From Pseudomonas mosselii (GTDB taxonomy: Bacteria; Pseudomonadota; Gammaproteobacteria; Pseudomonadales; Pseudomonadaceae), in the NCBI RefSeq assembly GCF_005796105.1, contig NZ_VAUO01000002.1:310001-374000 (forward strand): DNA of 64,000 nt, written 5' to 3'. The notes below the pieces were generated by a model. It ran no database searches and was not told where the DNA came from. It saw only the letters and a program-made list of their open reading frames with translations. This document shows positions 49,664 through 58,746 of this stretch, one piece after another. Made by a program: the position numbers and the translations under genes. The first letter of the stretch is position 1. The number at the start of each line of letters is the position of its first letter.

Positions 49664-49964
49664 AAAGCTCGTCGTCCTGGACCAGGCGAAAGTAGCCGCT
49701 TTGCAGGCGGCTGTAGTCCTTCAGGGCCAGACCTTCGAGGTCCTTGACACCGACTTCGGCGAGCGAGGCGAACAGGTTCAGTTCGCGTTGCTCATCGTCC
49801 TTGGCGCCGCCCAACTGAGCACTGCGGATATCACGCACGGTGGGCGCGCGCAGCGACAGGCTGTCGACCTGCACGCCGTTGGCCTCGCTCGGGCGCGACA
49901 GGCGCACGGTCACGCGCTCGGCGTCGACGGTGAGCCACTGGGGAAGCTTTTTCGCTTGAGCCAT
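49662..49964 (-). CDS. Tail assembly chaperone E (P2 gpE)
   Basis: 100 aa, containing VDSLSLRAPTVRDIRSAQLGG and ending LVQDDEL. Its stop codon context is CTT TGA C. It precedes the tape measure, as expected for the chaperone pair. Confidence 0.87.
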   Translation of the reverse strand: MAQAKKLPQWLTVDAERVTVRLSRPSEANGVQVDSLSLRAPTVRDIRSAQLGGAKDDEQRELNLFASLAEVGVKDLEGLALKDYSRLQSGYFRLVQDDEL

Positions 49965-49976
49965 TGGGTAGCCTCC

Positions 49977-50486
49977 TTACAAGCCCAGGGCGGCGCGCTG
50001 GGCGGCCAGTTGGTCGACGCCGTCGATCACCCGCTTCATGCCCAAGGCGTCGATCTCGTAGATCAGCCGACCGTCGACTTCCAGCTTGTAGTAGGTGACG
50101 CTGACGCTGTGCTTGATCTCGGCTTTGTCGCCAGACTTCCAGTCACCCATATCAACTTCCTTGAGGGTGCCGCGCAGGCTCACCACGACCGGGTTGATCT
50201 GGCCCTTGAGGCCCTTGAAGGCGCCACGGAAGGTGCCGTTGAAGCCGTTGCCATCGGCCAGACCGAAGAACTTCAGGGCTTCGCGGCGCACGCCAGTGGT
50301 GGTGAAGGCGGCTTCCTGCTTTTCCATGCCCTGGTCCATCTCGACCGGCATGTCCATGCCGCCGGGGCGGTGCTCTTCCATTTTCAGGGTGAGCTTGGGC
50401 AGGGTCAGGCTGGGCACGTCGCCCTGGAAGCTCACGCCATCGACGAACAGGTTCAGGTTGGCCAGTGTTTCGGGAATCATTGCCAT
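49977..50486 (-). CDS. Major tail tube protein (gpFII)
   Basis: 169 aa: IPETLANLNLFVDGVSFQGD at the start, HRPGGMDMPVEMDQGMEK in the middle. Forms the inner tube that is driven through the envelope. Confidence 0.95.
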   Translation of the reverse strand: MAMIPETLANLNLFVDGVSFQGDVPSLTLPKLTLKMEEHRPGGMDMPVEMDQGMEKQEAAFTTTGVRREALKFFGLADGNGFNGTFRGAFKGLKGQINPVVVSLRGTLKEVDMGDWKSGDKAEIKHSVSVTYYKLEVDGRLIYEIDALGMKRVIDGVDQLAAQRAALGL

Positions 50487-50499
50487 GTAGATGCGCTCC

Positions 50500-51666
50500 T
50501 TAAGCGGCAGAATCGAGGACTTCGGTCAGCCACTGGTTGGTGACTTCGACACGGAAATTGGGGTTTTCGGCAGGCGGTACGTCAGTGAAGCGGATGTTCC
50601 AATACACCTTGCCCTGCTCCAGCTGGCTGGCGGTGTTCAGCTCAGGGTCGGCGTAGACCTCGAAGTTGATGATCGCGCCCTGGTTCTTCAGGTCGCGCAT
50701 GAAGGCTTGCAGACCCTCGGTGACGTCCTTGACGTAGGTGGCGGTGATGGAGCGGTCGACCGCCCACTTGTGCCCGTAGAGGATCGCGTCCATGACGATG
50801 TCCATAGTCCGCACGCGGGTGACGAAGGCCCATTTCGGATCACTCGACAGGGTACGGTTACCCCAAAGACGGAAACCGTCGTCGCGGATGATGGTGGCGA
50901 TATTGGCGTTGTTCAGCAGGTTGGCGCGGCAGGTGTCGTCGCCATCGAGGAACTCCACCGCGCGGGTGGTGCCAGTGATACCGACGAACTCCTTGTTCGA
51001 CGGCGAGGCCCAGAAGCCGTACTCGCTGTCGGTCCAGGCGAACAAGCCGGCGACCCAGGCCGAGCCCGGCGCATCCACTGTGGCCGCTTCATCGTTGTCC
51101 CAGTAACGCACGCCCGGATCGACCAGGAACGCGCGCTTGGCGCCGAAGTTGCCGGCGTAGGCGATAGCCGCCTCGTCGGTGGTGTTGGGACCGTCGATGA
51201 TGGCGATGGCACGCAGCTTGTCGGCCAGGGCCACCAGCGCATTGCCGACGGCATCGGTCGAGCTGTGCTTGGGCGTGACCAGCAGGCGTGGCTGGGCGTT
51301 GAAGCGGCTTTTACCATCGAGCAACGCTTGCAGGCCGGTGCGCTTGCCATCGGCCAGCACGCTGCCGATGATCGCCGAGGTTTGCTCGGCCGGGTCGCTC
51401 AGCTTGGCCACGCCGCAGGCGACGATGACCGCCTTGGCGCGGGTGTAGATGGCGCGGCAGGCCTTGGTGATCGCCGCGTCAGGGCCGAACGCCGCGACCG
51501 CTTCGCGTTCGCTGGTGATCAGCACCAGATCGCCTGCCTTGGCAGTAGCGTCAGGGCCTTCGGTGAAGGTGTCGACCAAGCCGATGATCGAGGACGACGG
51601 CAGCGCGATGCTGCGTGCGCCAGTGTCGACGTTGGTCACGGTAACGCCGTGGAAGAATCCACTCAT
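50500..51666 (-). CDS. Contractile tail sheath protein (gpFI)
   Basis: 388 aa: GVTVTNVDTGARSIALPSSSIIGLV at the start, the central VDPGVRYWDNDEA, and the C-terminal RFTDVPPAENPNFRVEVTNQW. Its presence makes this an R-type (contractile) particle. Confidence 0.96.
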   Translation of the reverse strand: MSGFFHGVTVTNVDTGARSIALPSSSIIGLVDTFTEGPDATAKAGDLVLITSEREAVAAFGPDAAITKACRAIYTRAKAVIVACGVAKLSDPAEQTSAIIGSVLADGKRTGLQALLDGKSRFNAQPRLLVTPKHSSTDAVGNALVALADKLRAIAIIDGPNTTDEAAIAYAGNFGAKRAFLVDPGVRYWDNDEAATVDAPGSAWVAGLFAWTDSEYGFWASPSNKEFVGITGTTRAVEFLDGDDTCRANLLNNANIATIIRDDGFRLWGNRTLSSDPKWAFVTRVRTMDIVMDAILYGHKWAVDRSITATYVKDVTEGLQAFMRDLKNQGAIINFEVYADPELNTASQLEQGKVYWNIRFTDVPPAENPNFRVEVTNQWLTEVLDSAA

Positions 51667-51693
51667 AGGGGTTTTGCTCCAAGATTCAGATGT

Positions 51694-51747
51694 GAAAAGG
51701 CCCCGCGGATGCGGGGCCTTGAGGGGGGCGCGTTTGAAAAGGCCCCG
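51694..51747 (-). terminator. Intrinsic terminator just upstream of the sheath gene, with a repeated unit
   Basis: Minus-strand AAGGCCCCGC-ATCC-GCGGGGCCTT followed by TTTT (51697-51720) lies between the fibre module and the sheath. The unit GAAAAGGCCCCG occurs at 51694-51705 and 51736-51747. The sheath ATG is only about 30 nt further, too near for a normal promoter in between. Confidence 0.7.
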
Positions 51748-51889
51748 GGGGTACGGTCATACTATTCATTTGAAATGGCTTGGGCCGCGATGGGCTGCAC
51801 GGCAACTCTAAATAAACAGCATGACGGGAGTGCAGGGCGCTAATTAACCAATTCGCGATGGGCCGGTAGAAAAACTAAGCGAGCCACAC

Positions 51890-52342
51890 TCAACGACCGA
51901 TTGCGAGATAGTTGATGTAGGCAGTGGCTACGCTGGCGACCTGGCCGATGTCCTGCCGGTTGGCCATGAAACCTTGCAAAGTAGTGGTGCTTATCTGAGC
52001 GACGATTCCATCGTTCTGTCGTGCCTGCTCGTAGCCATAGGCCACTTGCAGATTGAATAACTCGACTGGGAAAGGGATAGGAAATGTGACTTCGTACTCT
52101 CGATCAGCCGTCGGGGCGGCGACGCGCCCCCATTGAATGATCAGCCCGCCAAGCCAGGTCGGGAAAGTCACGTAGCCGTTCTGCGCAAGCTTTACTGCAA
52201 AGCCCATTCGCAAACGACGTAAACTTATCCATTTACTGCCTTGAGCAGCACCAGCACTGATTTCGGGTTCACTGATTTCGCCCTTCAGAACAAAGTCCTG
52301 AACAGCTTTGTCATCAACAGCAAAATTGTCGGCACGGCTCAT
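51890..52342 (-). CDS. Second fibre-tip protein (gp53-like C-terminal domain)
   Basis: 150 aa. The block GYVTFPTWLGGLIIQWGRVAAP followed by VTFPIPFPVELFNLQ matches the C-terminal receptor-binding domain of phage tail fibres (gp53-like). Here it stands alone, without a baseplate-attachment N-terminus. ATGA overlap with the chaperone gene. Coding is less GC-rich than the core tail genes. It may be an alternative or additional tip. Confidence 0.72.
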   Translation of the reverse strand: MSRADNFAVDDKAVQDFVLKGEISEPEISAGAAQGSKWISLRRLRMGFAVKLAQNGYVTFPTWLGGLIIQWGRVAAPTADREYEVTFPIPFPVELFNLQVAYGYEQARQNDGIVAQISTTTLQGFMANRQDIGQVASVATAYINYLAIGR

Positions 52343-52770
52343 AGTTCACCTTTAAGGTTTGGGAGAAAAACCGGGCCATTGGGACGTTTCGACGACGCTG
52401 GGAAATTTCCGGACTGTGGCCAGTCACGCAAGGCCTGCATATACAACAAAAGCTCGGTGAACTGCTCGGCGGTCAGCACAGTGTCCACCCCTAGTTCCAA
52501 CTGATCACGATGACGATCTCGCAGCCAGATGCATCCGACCAGCTCGGCATCCCGCCAGCTTCGCTCGATGTCCATCAAAGCCGAGTCAGGCAAGAACCAT
52601 GTCTTAGACGTAAAGTCCCAATACCAGGACGCGCTTTGAGCCGGCTCCGGAACTTCGATGTAGCCCGCATCACGCAGAGGGTTGAAGGTTCGCTGTGGGT
52701 CCTCGCCATCTGGAACGCTGGCAGCGCCCATGTACTGACCCGAAGGTTTTACGTAATAGCGCAACATCAT
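52339..52770 (-). CDS. Tail fibre assembly chaperone
   Basis: 143 aa. The C-terminal motif RDRHRDQLELGVDTVLTAEQ and LLLYMQALRDWPQSGNFP is the Phage_tail_APC pattern. Helps the preceding fibre fold and trimerise. Start overlaps the fibre stop (ATGATG). Confidence 0.87.
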   Translation of the reverse strand: MMLRYYVKPSGQYMGAASVPDGEDPQRTFNPLRDAGYIEVPEPAQSASWYWDFTSKTWFLPDSALMDIERSWRDAELVGCIWLRDRHRDQLELGVDTVLTAEQFTELLLYMQALRDWPQSGNFPASSKRPNGPVFLPNLKGEL

Positions 52771-54902
52771 GGCGTCATCCTCACGACGAGCTTGAAACTG
52801 GATAGTGTGACAGAAGTAGCAGCGCCCGTAGTTTTATGCGGCAAGATCGACCGAGCGATATTCGCCTGCATCATCACACATCCGTTGGAACTAAAACTAT
52901 GAAGATAAGGACCGTCATTATTTACCGTTGCCTCCGAGTTATAGATCCAGAATTTTCGATCAACCTCGTCCCCGATCAAGTAGCCAGCAGAACCTGTAGT
53001 CGATACGCACTTCCAGCGAATGTCAAAATTATTAAAAGTTATGCCGTCTGGGTAGGCAATTACATTAGGCGTGCCTGGCGAAATAGGAAATTCGACCGCA
53101 TATGTCTGAGCAGACCTCAGCTGCTTCAGCTTGAGTGGAGTAACAGCGGACTGATCGTCCTCCCCTTTAAGCACATTCGCTTGAGTAGCGATTCGCATCA
53201 CACCCAGTGAGGTTTCGGTGGCTTGTCCCGCGAGTGGCTTCAACGCAGCTACATCTACGCCCCCCTGATTCACGGGTGCATTCCAAGCCTTGATGCACCA
53301 CATGACTGCAATGTTACGCGGCCGGGTTTCGGTGCCACCATACATACCGGTATTGATGCCAGGATAACCGGAGTCTAAAGTTGTATCTGGCGCAGATACA
53401 TAGAGGCCGCCCGTTTTAGCTCCACTCAGATTTCCAGAGCTAATGCCGTACTGCACGCCGGTAATATCAACGTTGAGTTTTTCGTGTCGGTGAGCCTTCA
53501 TTTCCTCCGCTTGGCTGCTACCAACAGTTCGCCCAGCATCCACCCCCCGCCCATGATCCCAACCGCGCAAGAACTCACCGCGAGTATCTGGAAGTCGGAA
53601 GAATCCCGCCCCTTCATCGCCCTTGTCGAACGCCCCACCCAGATAAGCGGCCAGGTCTGGATAAACAGAAGCACTCTGCGCACTACCATCGACCTCAAGG
53701 AAGCCAGGCGGCACGGTGCCGCGCGGGAACGGCAACATGGTCCCGACCGGCAGCGCCAGTGCGGTCTTCACCAGTTCCTGCACTTCAGCCTTGGTGTAGC
53801 TGTTGGCCGTCTGGAAGGCACTGAACGCCAGGATCTCAACCGAATCACCCAGCGCACACGCCGTACGGAAGATAATCTTCTGCCCATCCGACTGGTAATC
53901 GGTCACCTCGCGCCCGTTGCGCAGCACGATGGTGCTGCCGATGGTATGCGGCAGGTTGAACGTGGTCTGCCCCACCGAGGCCTCGAACGAAAAGCGCTCG
54001 AATGCCTTCCCGGCGCTAACGCCGCCACCCAGTTGGAAGTAGGTGCCGTCGTAGTTCAAGTCGTACAGGGCGCCAGCGCGGATATCACCGGCCACCAGGT
54101 CCACCAGACCAGCAGTACCGGCCTTTTTCACGGCCACGGCGGCCAGGGTGTTGATACGCGCCGTCACAGCCCCGGTGTTGCTGGCGCTGGCCTGGAACTG
54201 GAAGCGCTGGCCCGCCGCATAAGCTGCCAGGGTCGATTCGGTGCTCTTGAGCTTGAGCACCAGTGCATTGGCAGTGCCAGTGGCGGTGCCCAGCCAGGCC
54301 AGTTGTCCGGCGTCCTTGGCCACATCCGCACGGCGCAGGTACTGCGGGTGGGGGTCTGGCGCTTCGACATGCGCCTTGAGCTGGTTGCGGGTGTACAGCT
54401 CGGCCGCTTCCCGCGCCTTGTCGGCGTAGTCTCGCGTTGCCAGCACCACGCTCGGGTCAATCTTCAAGGTGACATTGGCCTGGTTGCCAAATACCACGTG
54501 CATGCGGATGGTCTGGGTACGCCCCGAGCCTTGCGCCAGCAGCGGCTTGTAGCTCGGCGCAGGCTTGGCCACGGCGATGAAGTTGCCGCTGGCGTCCTCC
54601 AGCGCCAGCTCACGGATCCACCAGCCGCCGATTTCCGGTGGCAGCACCAGCTCCGCCACCAGCACATTGGGGTCGGCAGGCGATGGGTACAGCGCGTTGA
54701 GTTGCGCCCGGTAGACCTGGCGCACCAAGGCGTCCTGTGTCGCTTTAGGCGTTGGGTCGGGGGTTTGCGAAGGTTCGCCGCCGGCATCGCCGATCAGCAT
54801 GTGGGTGATGTTCCAAGGCAGCCCCAGCGCGGCAGTATTGGCCTGCTGGGCGATGCCGACATTGGTCAGGAACCCACCGAATTGAGTGGTTGAGTTAGCC
54901 AT
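52767..54902 (-). CDS. Tail fibre protein (receptor-binding)
   Basis: 711 aa. The N-terminal baseplate-attachment domain (FGGFLTNVGIAQQANTAALG ... GGWWIRELALEDASGNF, about 1-160) precedes repeats and a collar domain (LPVGTMLPFPRGTVPPGFLEVDG, then GFFRLPDTRGEFLRGWDHGRG). The last 150 or so residues, rich in Asn, Ser and Thr, form a different tip. GC content drops clearly in this last part. Determines which strains are killed. Confidence 0.92.
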   Translation of the reverse strand: MANSTTQFGGFLTNVGIAQQANTAALGLPWNITHMLIGDAGGEPSQTPDPTPKATQDALVRQVYRAQLNALYPSPADPNVLVAELVLPPEIGGWWIRELALEDASGNFIAVAKPAPSYKPLLAQGSGRTQTIRMHVVFGNQANVTLKIDPSVVLATRDYADKAREAAELYTRNQLKAHVEAPDPHPQYLRRADVAKDAGQLAWLGTATGTANALVLKLKSTESTLAAYAAGQRFQFQASASNTGAVTARINTLAAVAVKKAGTAGLVDLVAGDIRAGALYDLNYDGTYFQLGGGVSAGKAFERFSFEASVGQTTFNLPHTIGSTIVLRNGREVTDYQSDGQKIIFRTACALGDSVEILAFSAFQTANSYTKAEVQELVKTALALPVGTMLPFPRGTVPPGFLEVDGSAQSASVYPDLAAYLGGAFDKGDEGAGFFRLPDTRGEFLRGWDHGRGVDAGRTVGSSQAEEMKAHRHEKLNVDITGVQYGISSGNLSGAKTGGLYVSAPDTTLDSGYPGINTGMYGGTETRPRNIAVMWCIKAWNAPVNQGGVDVAALKPLAGQATETSLGVMRIATQANVLKGEDDQSAVTPLKLKQLRSAQTYAVEFPISPGTPNVIAYPDGITFNNFDIRWKCVSTTGSAGYLIGDEVDRKFWIYNSEATVNNDGPYLHSFSSNGCVMMQANIARSILPHKTTGAATSVTLSSFKLVVRMTP

Positions 54903-55506
54903 TGAGGTAAATGTCCAATATGTCCAGGGTGTGGTCGTTCAGCTGTTGGCTGGCAACCAGGTGTACGTCGATGTCCGCCGCTTCCCAGGGGAACACCTCG
55001 AGCATCTCGCCATCGCTGACGCTCAGCGCCTGATAGGCCGGGATCAGGCTTTCCAGGCTGATGTCCAGACCAATCAGGTGACGGCTGACCGGCCGTGCGT
55101 CCTCGATCAGGCGACTGAGTTCGAGAAAAGTGCTTTCGTCGATACCGGCGCTCTCGACCCCGACTTTCAAGGCAAAGGTGCCGGGCACGCCGGGTGGGTC
55201 TAACTGCCACCATTCACGCACCTCGATCAGGTAGCCGAATGGCTCCACCACGCGGCGCAGGGCGCCTAAGGTGCCTTTGTGGGCATGCACGTAGAACGCC
55301 GAGCGGATCACCGAGCGCTTGATTGCCTCGCTCCAGCTGTCGTCCCAACGGTCCACCGACCAAGCCCAGGCCAGTTGGTACAACAGGTGTGCAGGGCAGG
55401 TATCGGGGTTGTAGAGGGTGCGCAGGCCGGCCTTGAGGTCCTCGTCGGCAGCAACTTCCAGGGCGCGCTCCAGCGGCGTGCGGTTAAACGGCAGAAGGCT
55501 TTGCAT
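54895..55506 (-). CDS. Baseplate/tail protein I (gpI)
   Basis: 203 aa from the ATG at 55506 with GGAGG 6 nt upstream. LLPFNRTPLERALEVA and TCPAHLLYQLAWAWSVDRWDD are family motifs. Connects fibre to baseplate. Confidence 0.92.
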   Translation of the reverse strand: MQSLLPFNRTPLERALEVAADEDLKAGLRTLYNPDTCPAHLLYQLAWAWSVDRWDDSWSEAIKRSVIRSAFYVHAHKGTLGALRRVVEPFGYLIEVREWWQLDPPGVPGTFALKVGVESAGIDESTFLELSRLIEDARPVSRHLIGLDISLESLIPAYQALSVSDGEMLEVFPWEAADIDVHLVASQQLNDHTLDILDIYLNG

Positions 55507-55507
55507 G

Positions 55508-56389
55508 TCAGCCTCCACGGGTCAGGTCGAAGCCGGTGCACCAGGCCGCCTGGGCCTTGCTTGGCTGCAGATCGGACCAACCAATCAGCTCGACCCGGCT
55601 GACGCCGTCGATGTGCAGCAACGCATCGATACCCGAGCGGGCCACTTCGACGCCCAGGCGCCGACGCGGATTGATCCCGGCCTGCAAGCGCCGTCGACAC
55701 TCGGCCAGGATGGCTTCGTACTCCGGGCCATCGCCGGCCATGTGCAATACCGCATTGATGCGATACGGCAGGATCTCGGCACTGCGTACCTGAACCCGGT
55801 CGGCCACCGGACGGATGTCGTCGTCGCTGAGGTAGGCCGCCACTTCGGCAACCAATGCGGGGCTGGCGGTGCCATCGCCCTCCAGGCTCAGCACGCTGAC
55901 CTCGACCACTGCCGGCGACGGGCTCTCGGCGGTAGCGTCGGCCACCTGCCCGGAGGCGTTGCGGGCATGCAGGATGTAGCTGTTGCGCGGGCCGGCGGTG
56001 GTCAGACCTTCGTAGACCAGTTGCACCCGCTCGCGCAGGGCATCGTCGAGTTCCAGCAACGCTTCGACCGGCGGCGTGGCAGTCAGGTCTTCGGCCTGGA
56101 TCACCAGACGCTGCAAACCGACATTGGCCGCCAAGTGCTCAAGGTCGCTACCCTGGGCATAGGCCAACAACAGTGACTTGGCTGCGTCGTTGATACGCGC
56201 GCGATTGAGTAGCTTGCGGTAGGCGCCTACCTCCAGCAGCTTGGTCACCGGATCGCTTTCCAGGCTGGCGTTCCAGCGCTCGCCCAGTTGCGTGCGGAAG
56301 GTCTCCAGATCTTCTTGGTAAAGCACCTCGAAATCCAGGTCTTCGAGCAGTTGCGGGGCTGGCAATTTTGACAGATCGACCTGGCTCAT
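55508..56389 (-). CDS. Baseplate assembly protein J (gpJ)
   Basis: 293 aa: DLSKLPAPQLLEDLDFEVL at the start and the family core LARAYAQGSDLEHLAANVGLQR-like segment. Baseplate wedge. Overlaps W by 4 bases. Confidence 0.93.
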   Translation of the reverse strand: MSQVDLSKLPAPQLLEDLDFEVLYQEDLETFRTQLGERWNASLESDPVTKLLEVGAYRKLLNRARINDAAKSLLLAYAQGSDLEHLAANVGLQRLVIQAEDLTATPPVEALLELDDALRERVQLVYEGLTTAGPRNSYILHARNASGQVADATAESPSPAVVEVSVLSLEGDGTASPALVAEVAAYLSDDDIRPVADRVQVRSAEILPYRINAVLHMAGDGPEYEAILAECRRRLQAGINPRRRLGVEVARSGIDALLHIDGVSRVELIGWSDLQPSKAQAAWCTGFDLTRGG

Positions 56390-56712
56390 ACGCTCACCTC
56401 CAACAACATGTCGTCGCCCAGGTAACGGCCACTGAGGGCCAGGCTGACTTGGCCGTCAAGCACCGACACCACCCGCACCCGTTCAAGCTTCAGGCGCGGT
56501 TCCCAACGCCCGAGGGCGCGGGCCACTTCCGCCTGTACCGCGCTTTTCCAGCCTTGGTTGACCGGCAGGTCGACATAACGGCGCAGTTGGCTGCCGTACT
56601 CGGGGCGCATGCGCCGGCTGCCGAGGGGCGTAGTGAGGATGTCTTCGATGGATTGGCGCAGATGGGCAACGCCGCTCAAGGGTTGCCCGGTACGGCGGTC
56701 CATGCCGATCAA
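56386..56712 (-). CDS. Baseplate protein W (gp25-like)
   Basis: 108 aa, GPW/gp25 fold: GMDRRTGQPLSGVAHLRQSI, ILTTPLGSRRMRPEYGSQL. Sheath initiator on the baseplate. Confidence 0.94.
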   Translation of the reverse strand: MIGMDRRTGQPLSGVAHLRQSIEDILTTPLGSRRMRPEYGSQLRRYVDLPVNQGWKSAVQAEVARALGRWEPRLKLERVRVVSVLDGQVSLALSGRYLGDDMLLEVSV

Positions 56713-56799
56713 GGGGCACCTCCCGACGCAGGCGCATCCCGTTCGTGGATATGCATAGCGTTCTCCTGATGGCAGAAAGCGCCGGCAGGCGCCTTCTGT

Positions 56800-56985
56800 T
56801 TATTGCAGCGAGGGATGGGACGCGGACGCAGCCGCGGTCATGTCGCTCTCAGGCGATCGCTCGGGGCTCGTGGCCCGGGCATGATTCAGCGTCCCGCAAC
56901 GGGGGCACTTGATCTGCAATTCGGTAAAGCTGCCCGTGCGGGCGAGCAATCGCGCGCACTTGCCGCAACGCAGGTCCTTGAGCAT
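56800..56985 (-). CDS. Com-like zinc-finger protein
   Basis: 61 aa with two CxxC pairs (RCGKCARLL and KCPRCGTLN), resembling the Mu Com family, which controls translation of the mom gene. There is no mom-like gene here. It sits between spike V and W and may regulate tailocin mRNA. A hairpin (around 56774-56797) follows. Confidence 0.75.
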   Translation of the reverse strand: MLKDLRCGKCARLLARTGSFTELQIKCPRCGTLNHARATSPERSPESDMTAAASASHPSLQ

Positions 56986-56998
56986 GTGTGCAACCTTC

Positions 56999-57580
56999 CT
57001 AGTGCTTGTGGTTGGCGGTGTTGCCGGCAGTGTCGAGGATCCGTCCCCCGCCGTTGATGTCGCCGCTGACGCTGAGTACGCCGTTGATGGCGACCGGGCC
57101 GTCGAGGGTGATGGACGTGCCTTGCACGGTGACGGCCGTAGCCTTGAGGGTGATGGCGCCGTCGTTCACCAGCAGCGTGCTCGCCCCTACCGTGATGGTG
57201 GCATTGCCGGCAGGCAGCTGGATGTCATAGCGCCCGGCCTGCCAGTCGTAGCTCAGCGAGCCACCGTCGTCGAAATGCCAGGCTTCGATGTGATCGCGGT
57301 TGTCCGGCGCAGTACCGGCGTTACCGTACAGCCCCGGCACGAACGTGCCCTGGGCCGGCTCGCCGCTGGGGCTGACCAGCACCCCTTGCTCGTCCAGGCT
57401 TGGCGCACGCCAGTGCCGGGCCTTGCCTGCGGCCAAGGAATGCCAGCGCACCCAGGCACTGGTCCAGCCATCGCCATCGGACACCCGCACGCGGGCGGCG
57501 GCCAGGTCCACCGCGACCACACGGCAAGGGATCAGTACGCTGGCCAGCATGCGGTCGTGCATAGCGCTGGCGTAGCTCAT
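56999..57580 (-). CDS. Baseplate spike protein V (gpV)
   Basis: 193 aa. OB-fold start, then repeated beta-helix strands ([19 protein letters not shown]) narrowing to the C-terminus [10 protein letters not shown]. The HxH at the tip matches the iron-binding apex of P2 gpV. Membrane-piercing needle. Confidence 0.93.
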   Translation of the reverse strand: MSYASAMHDRMLASVLIPCRVVAVDLAAARVRVSDGDGWTSAWVRWHSLAAGKARHWRAPSLDEQGVLVSPSGEPAQGTFVPGLYGNAGTAPDNRDHIEAWHFDDGGSLSYDWQAGRYDIQLPAGNATITVGASTLLVNDGAITLKATAVTVQGTSITLDGPVAINGVLSVSGDINGGGRILDTAGNTANHKH

Positions 57581-58074
57581 GCCAGGTCCTCCGGCTTGAT
57601 GTACTTGTCTTCGTTGCCCGCGCCCGTGTCCGGGGCAAAGCCCAACAGCAGGCTACCCGGAGGCTGGTCGGGCCAGTCCCAATGCGGATCCCCTAGCAGC
57701 ACCGGCTGCTCCCAACGCACCTTCCATTGGGCATCCTGATACTGCGCCTGCACGTTGCGCGTCGATTCAACGAACTCCAGGCCCCAGAGCTGCTGACGCA
57801 GCAGGTCCATCAGTTGCGCCGCCAGCTCGCTGCCTTGCAGGCGAGCGTCGCCGCTGGCGCTGTCGGGGGTGATATCGGCCTCGAAGGTGACGGCCAGCAC
57901 CGAACGCCCATCGCGGGGCGCAGCGTCGGCCACCATGCTGACGATGCCGTGGCGCAGCGCGGGTAGCGCAGTGACATTTCCTACAGTGGAATCCGCGTCA
58001 ACCGACGCAAGATCCGGCATCGCCTCACGAATGGCGGCGGTGAGAGTCGCCTGTAACGTCGCCAGTTGGCTCAT
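57577..58074 (-). CDS. PA0615-like tailocin protein
   Basis: 165 aa from the ATG at 58074 with AAGGAGGA. No motif I recognise. Same place as PA0615 in P. aeruginosa R-pyocin, between holin and spike. Probably a baseplate or assembly protein. Overlaps V by 4 bases. Confidence 0.75.
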   Translation of the reverse strand: MSQLATLQATLTAAIREAMPDLASVDADSTVGNVTALPALRHGIVSMVADAAPRDGRSVLAVTFEADITPDSASGDARLQGSELAAQLMDLLRQQLWGLEFVESTRNVQAQYQDAQWKVRWEQPVLLGDPHWDWPDQPPGSLLLGFAPDTGAGNEDKYIKPEDLA

Positions 58075-58424
58075 GCTTCCTCCTTCAAGGTGCGATCTCC
58101 CTCGGCCGGGCCTTGTAGCCCCAGGCGCTTGGCCGCCCAACGCTCATAAAGGTTGATAGCCACATCGGCGCCGGCCATGGCGGTCAGGCAGCCGAAGGCG
58201 CTGGCGCTCCAGATCGACATGCCGCTGGCATACAACAGCATGACTGTGGATACCCCGCAGACCATGCAGGCCCCGGAACGCAGCGCCAGCCGCCTGATCA
58301 ACCCCCAGCCTCGGGCACCCGCCTTGTCGGCGCGCCACATCTCGCCGGATAGACCGCCCAGCAATGCCAGGACGATCACCAGCCAGAGCGGCATTTCCAG
58401 CAACGTCTGTTGCTCGTTCGTCAC
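58071..58424 (-). CDS. Holin
   Basis: 117 aa from a GTG at 58424 with AGGAGA upstream. Two to three hydrophobic segments (LWLVIVLALLGGLSGEMW; SGACMVCGVSTVMLLYASGM; AFGCLTAMAGADVAI). First gene of the island after the promoter, as in R-pyocins, where the holin also opens the structural block. Confidence 0.85.
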   Translation of the reverse strand: MTNEQQTLLEMPLWLVIVLALLGGLSGEMWRADKAGARGWGLIRRLALRSGACMVCGVSTVMLLYASGMSIWSASAFGCLTAMAGADVAINLYERWAAKRLGLQGPAEGDRTLKEEA

Positions 58425-58740
58425 TGTCCTGTCTCCTGTGTGATGCCCGCTGGCGGCATGCCAGCGGGACGTGTTGTGTGTGAGATGTCGTCACGAGGTA
58501 CGCGACATTCCAAAGGGCCCGGTTCGCCAGGCCCTTCAGTAATGCGTTGTCCAACCGCAGGCCACGACTGGTGACGCCGTGCGATTGCGCTTCGAATTGA
58601 TGACTCCGACCGCGGCCGCCTGCCCGCCAGATAACTGTTCGTGGTGCTTTACGCTGCACACCCGGGCCAGTTGCCAACCCTCTGAACAGTCGAGGCCTGT
58701 TCATCGCTGCCTGTGTAACAACCGGTTGCTGACCGGCTTG
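58425..58740 (-). other. Untranslated leader before the holin gene
   Basis: About 315 nt between the predicted start and the holin GTG. Contains a 9-bp stem-loop CCCGCTGGC-ATGCC-GCCAGCGGG (58446-58468) close to the holin ribosome-binding site and no coding frame. It may control lysis-gene translation or termination. Confidence 0.55.
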
Positions 58741-58746
58741 AGACAC

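Noticed and set aside
49524..54893. Long plus-strand open frames opposite sheath, tube and tail fibre genes
   Set aside because: Antisense shadows; the minus-strand phage genes are unambiguous.
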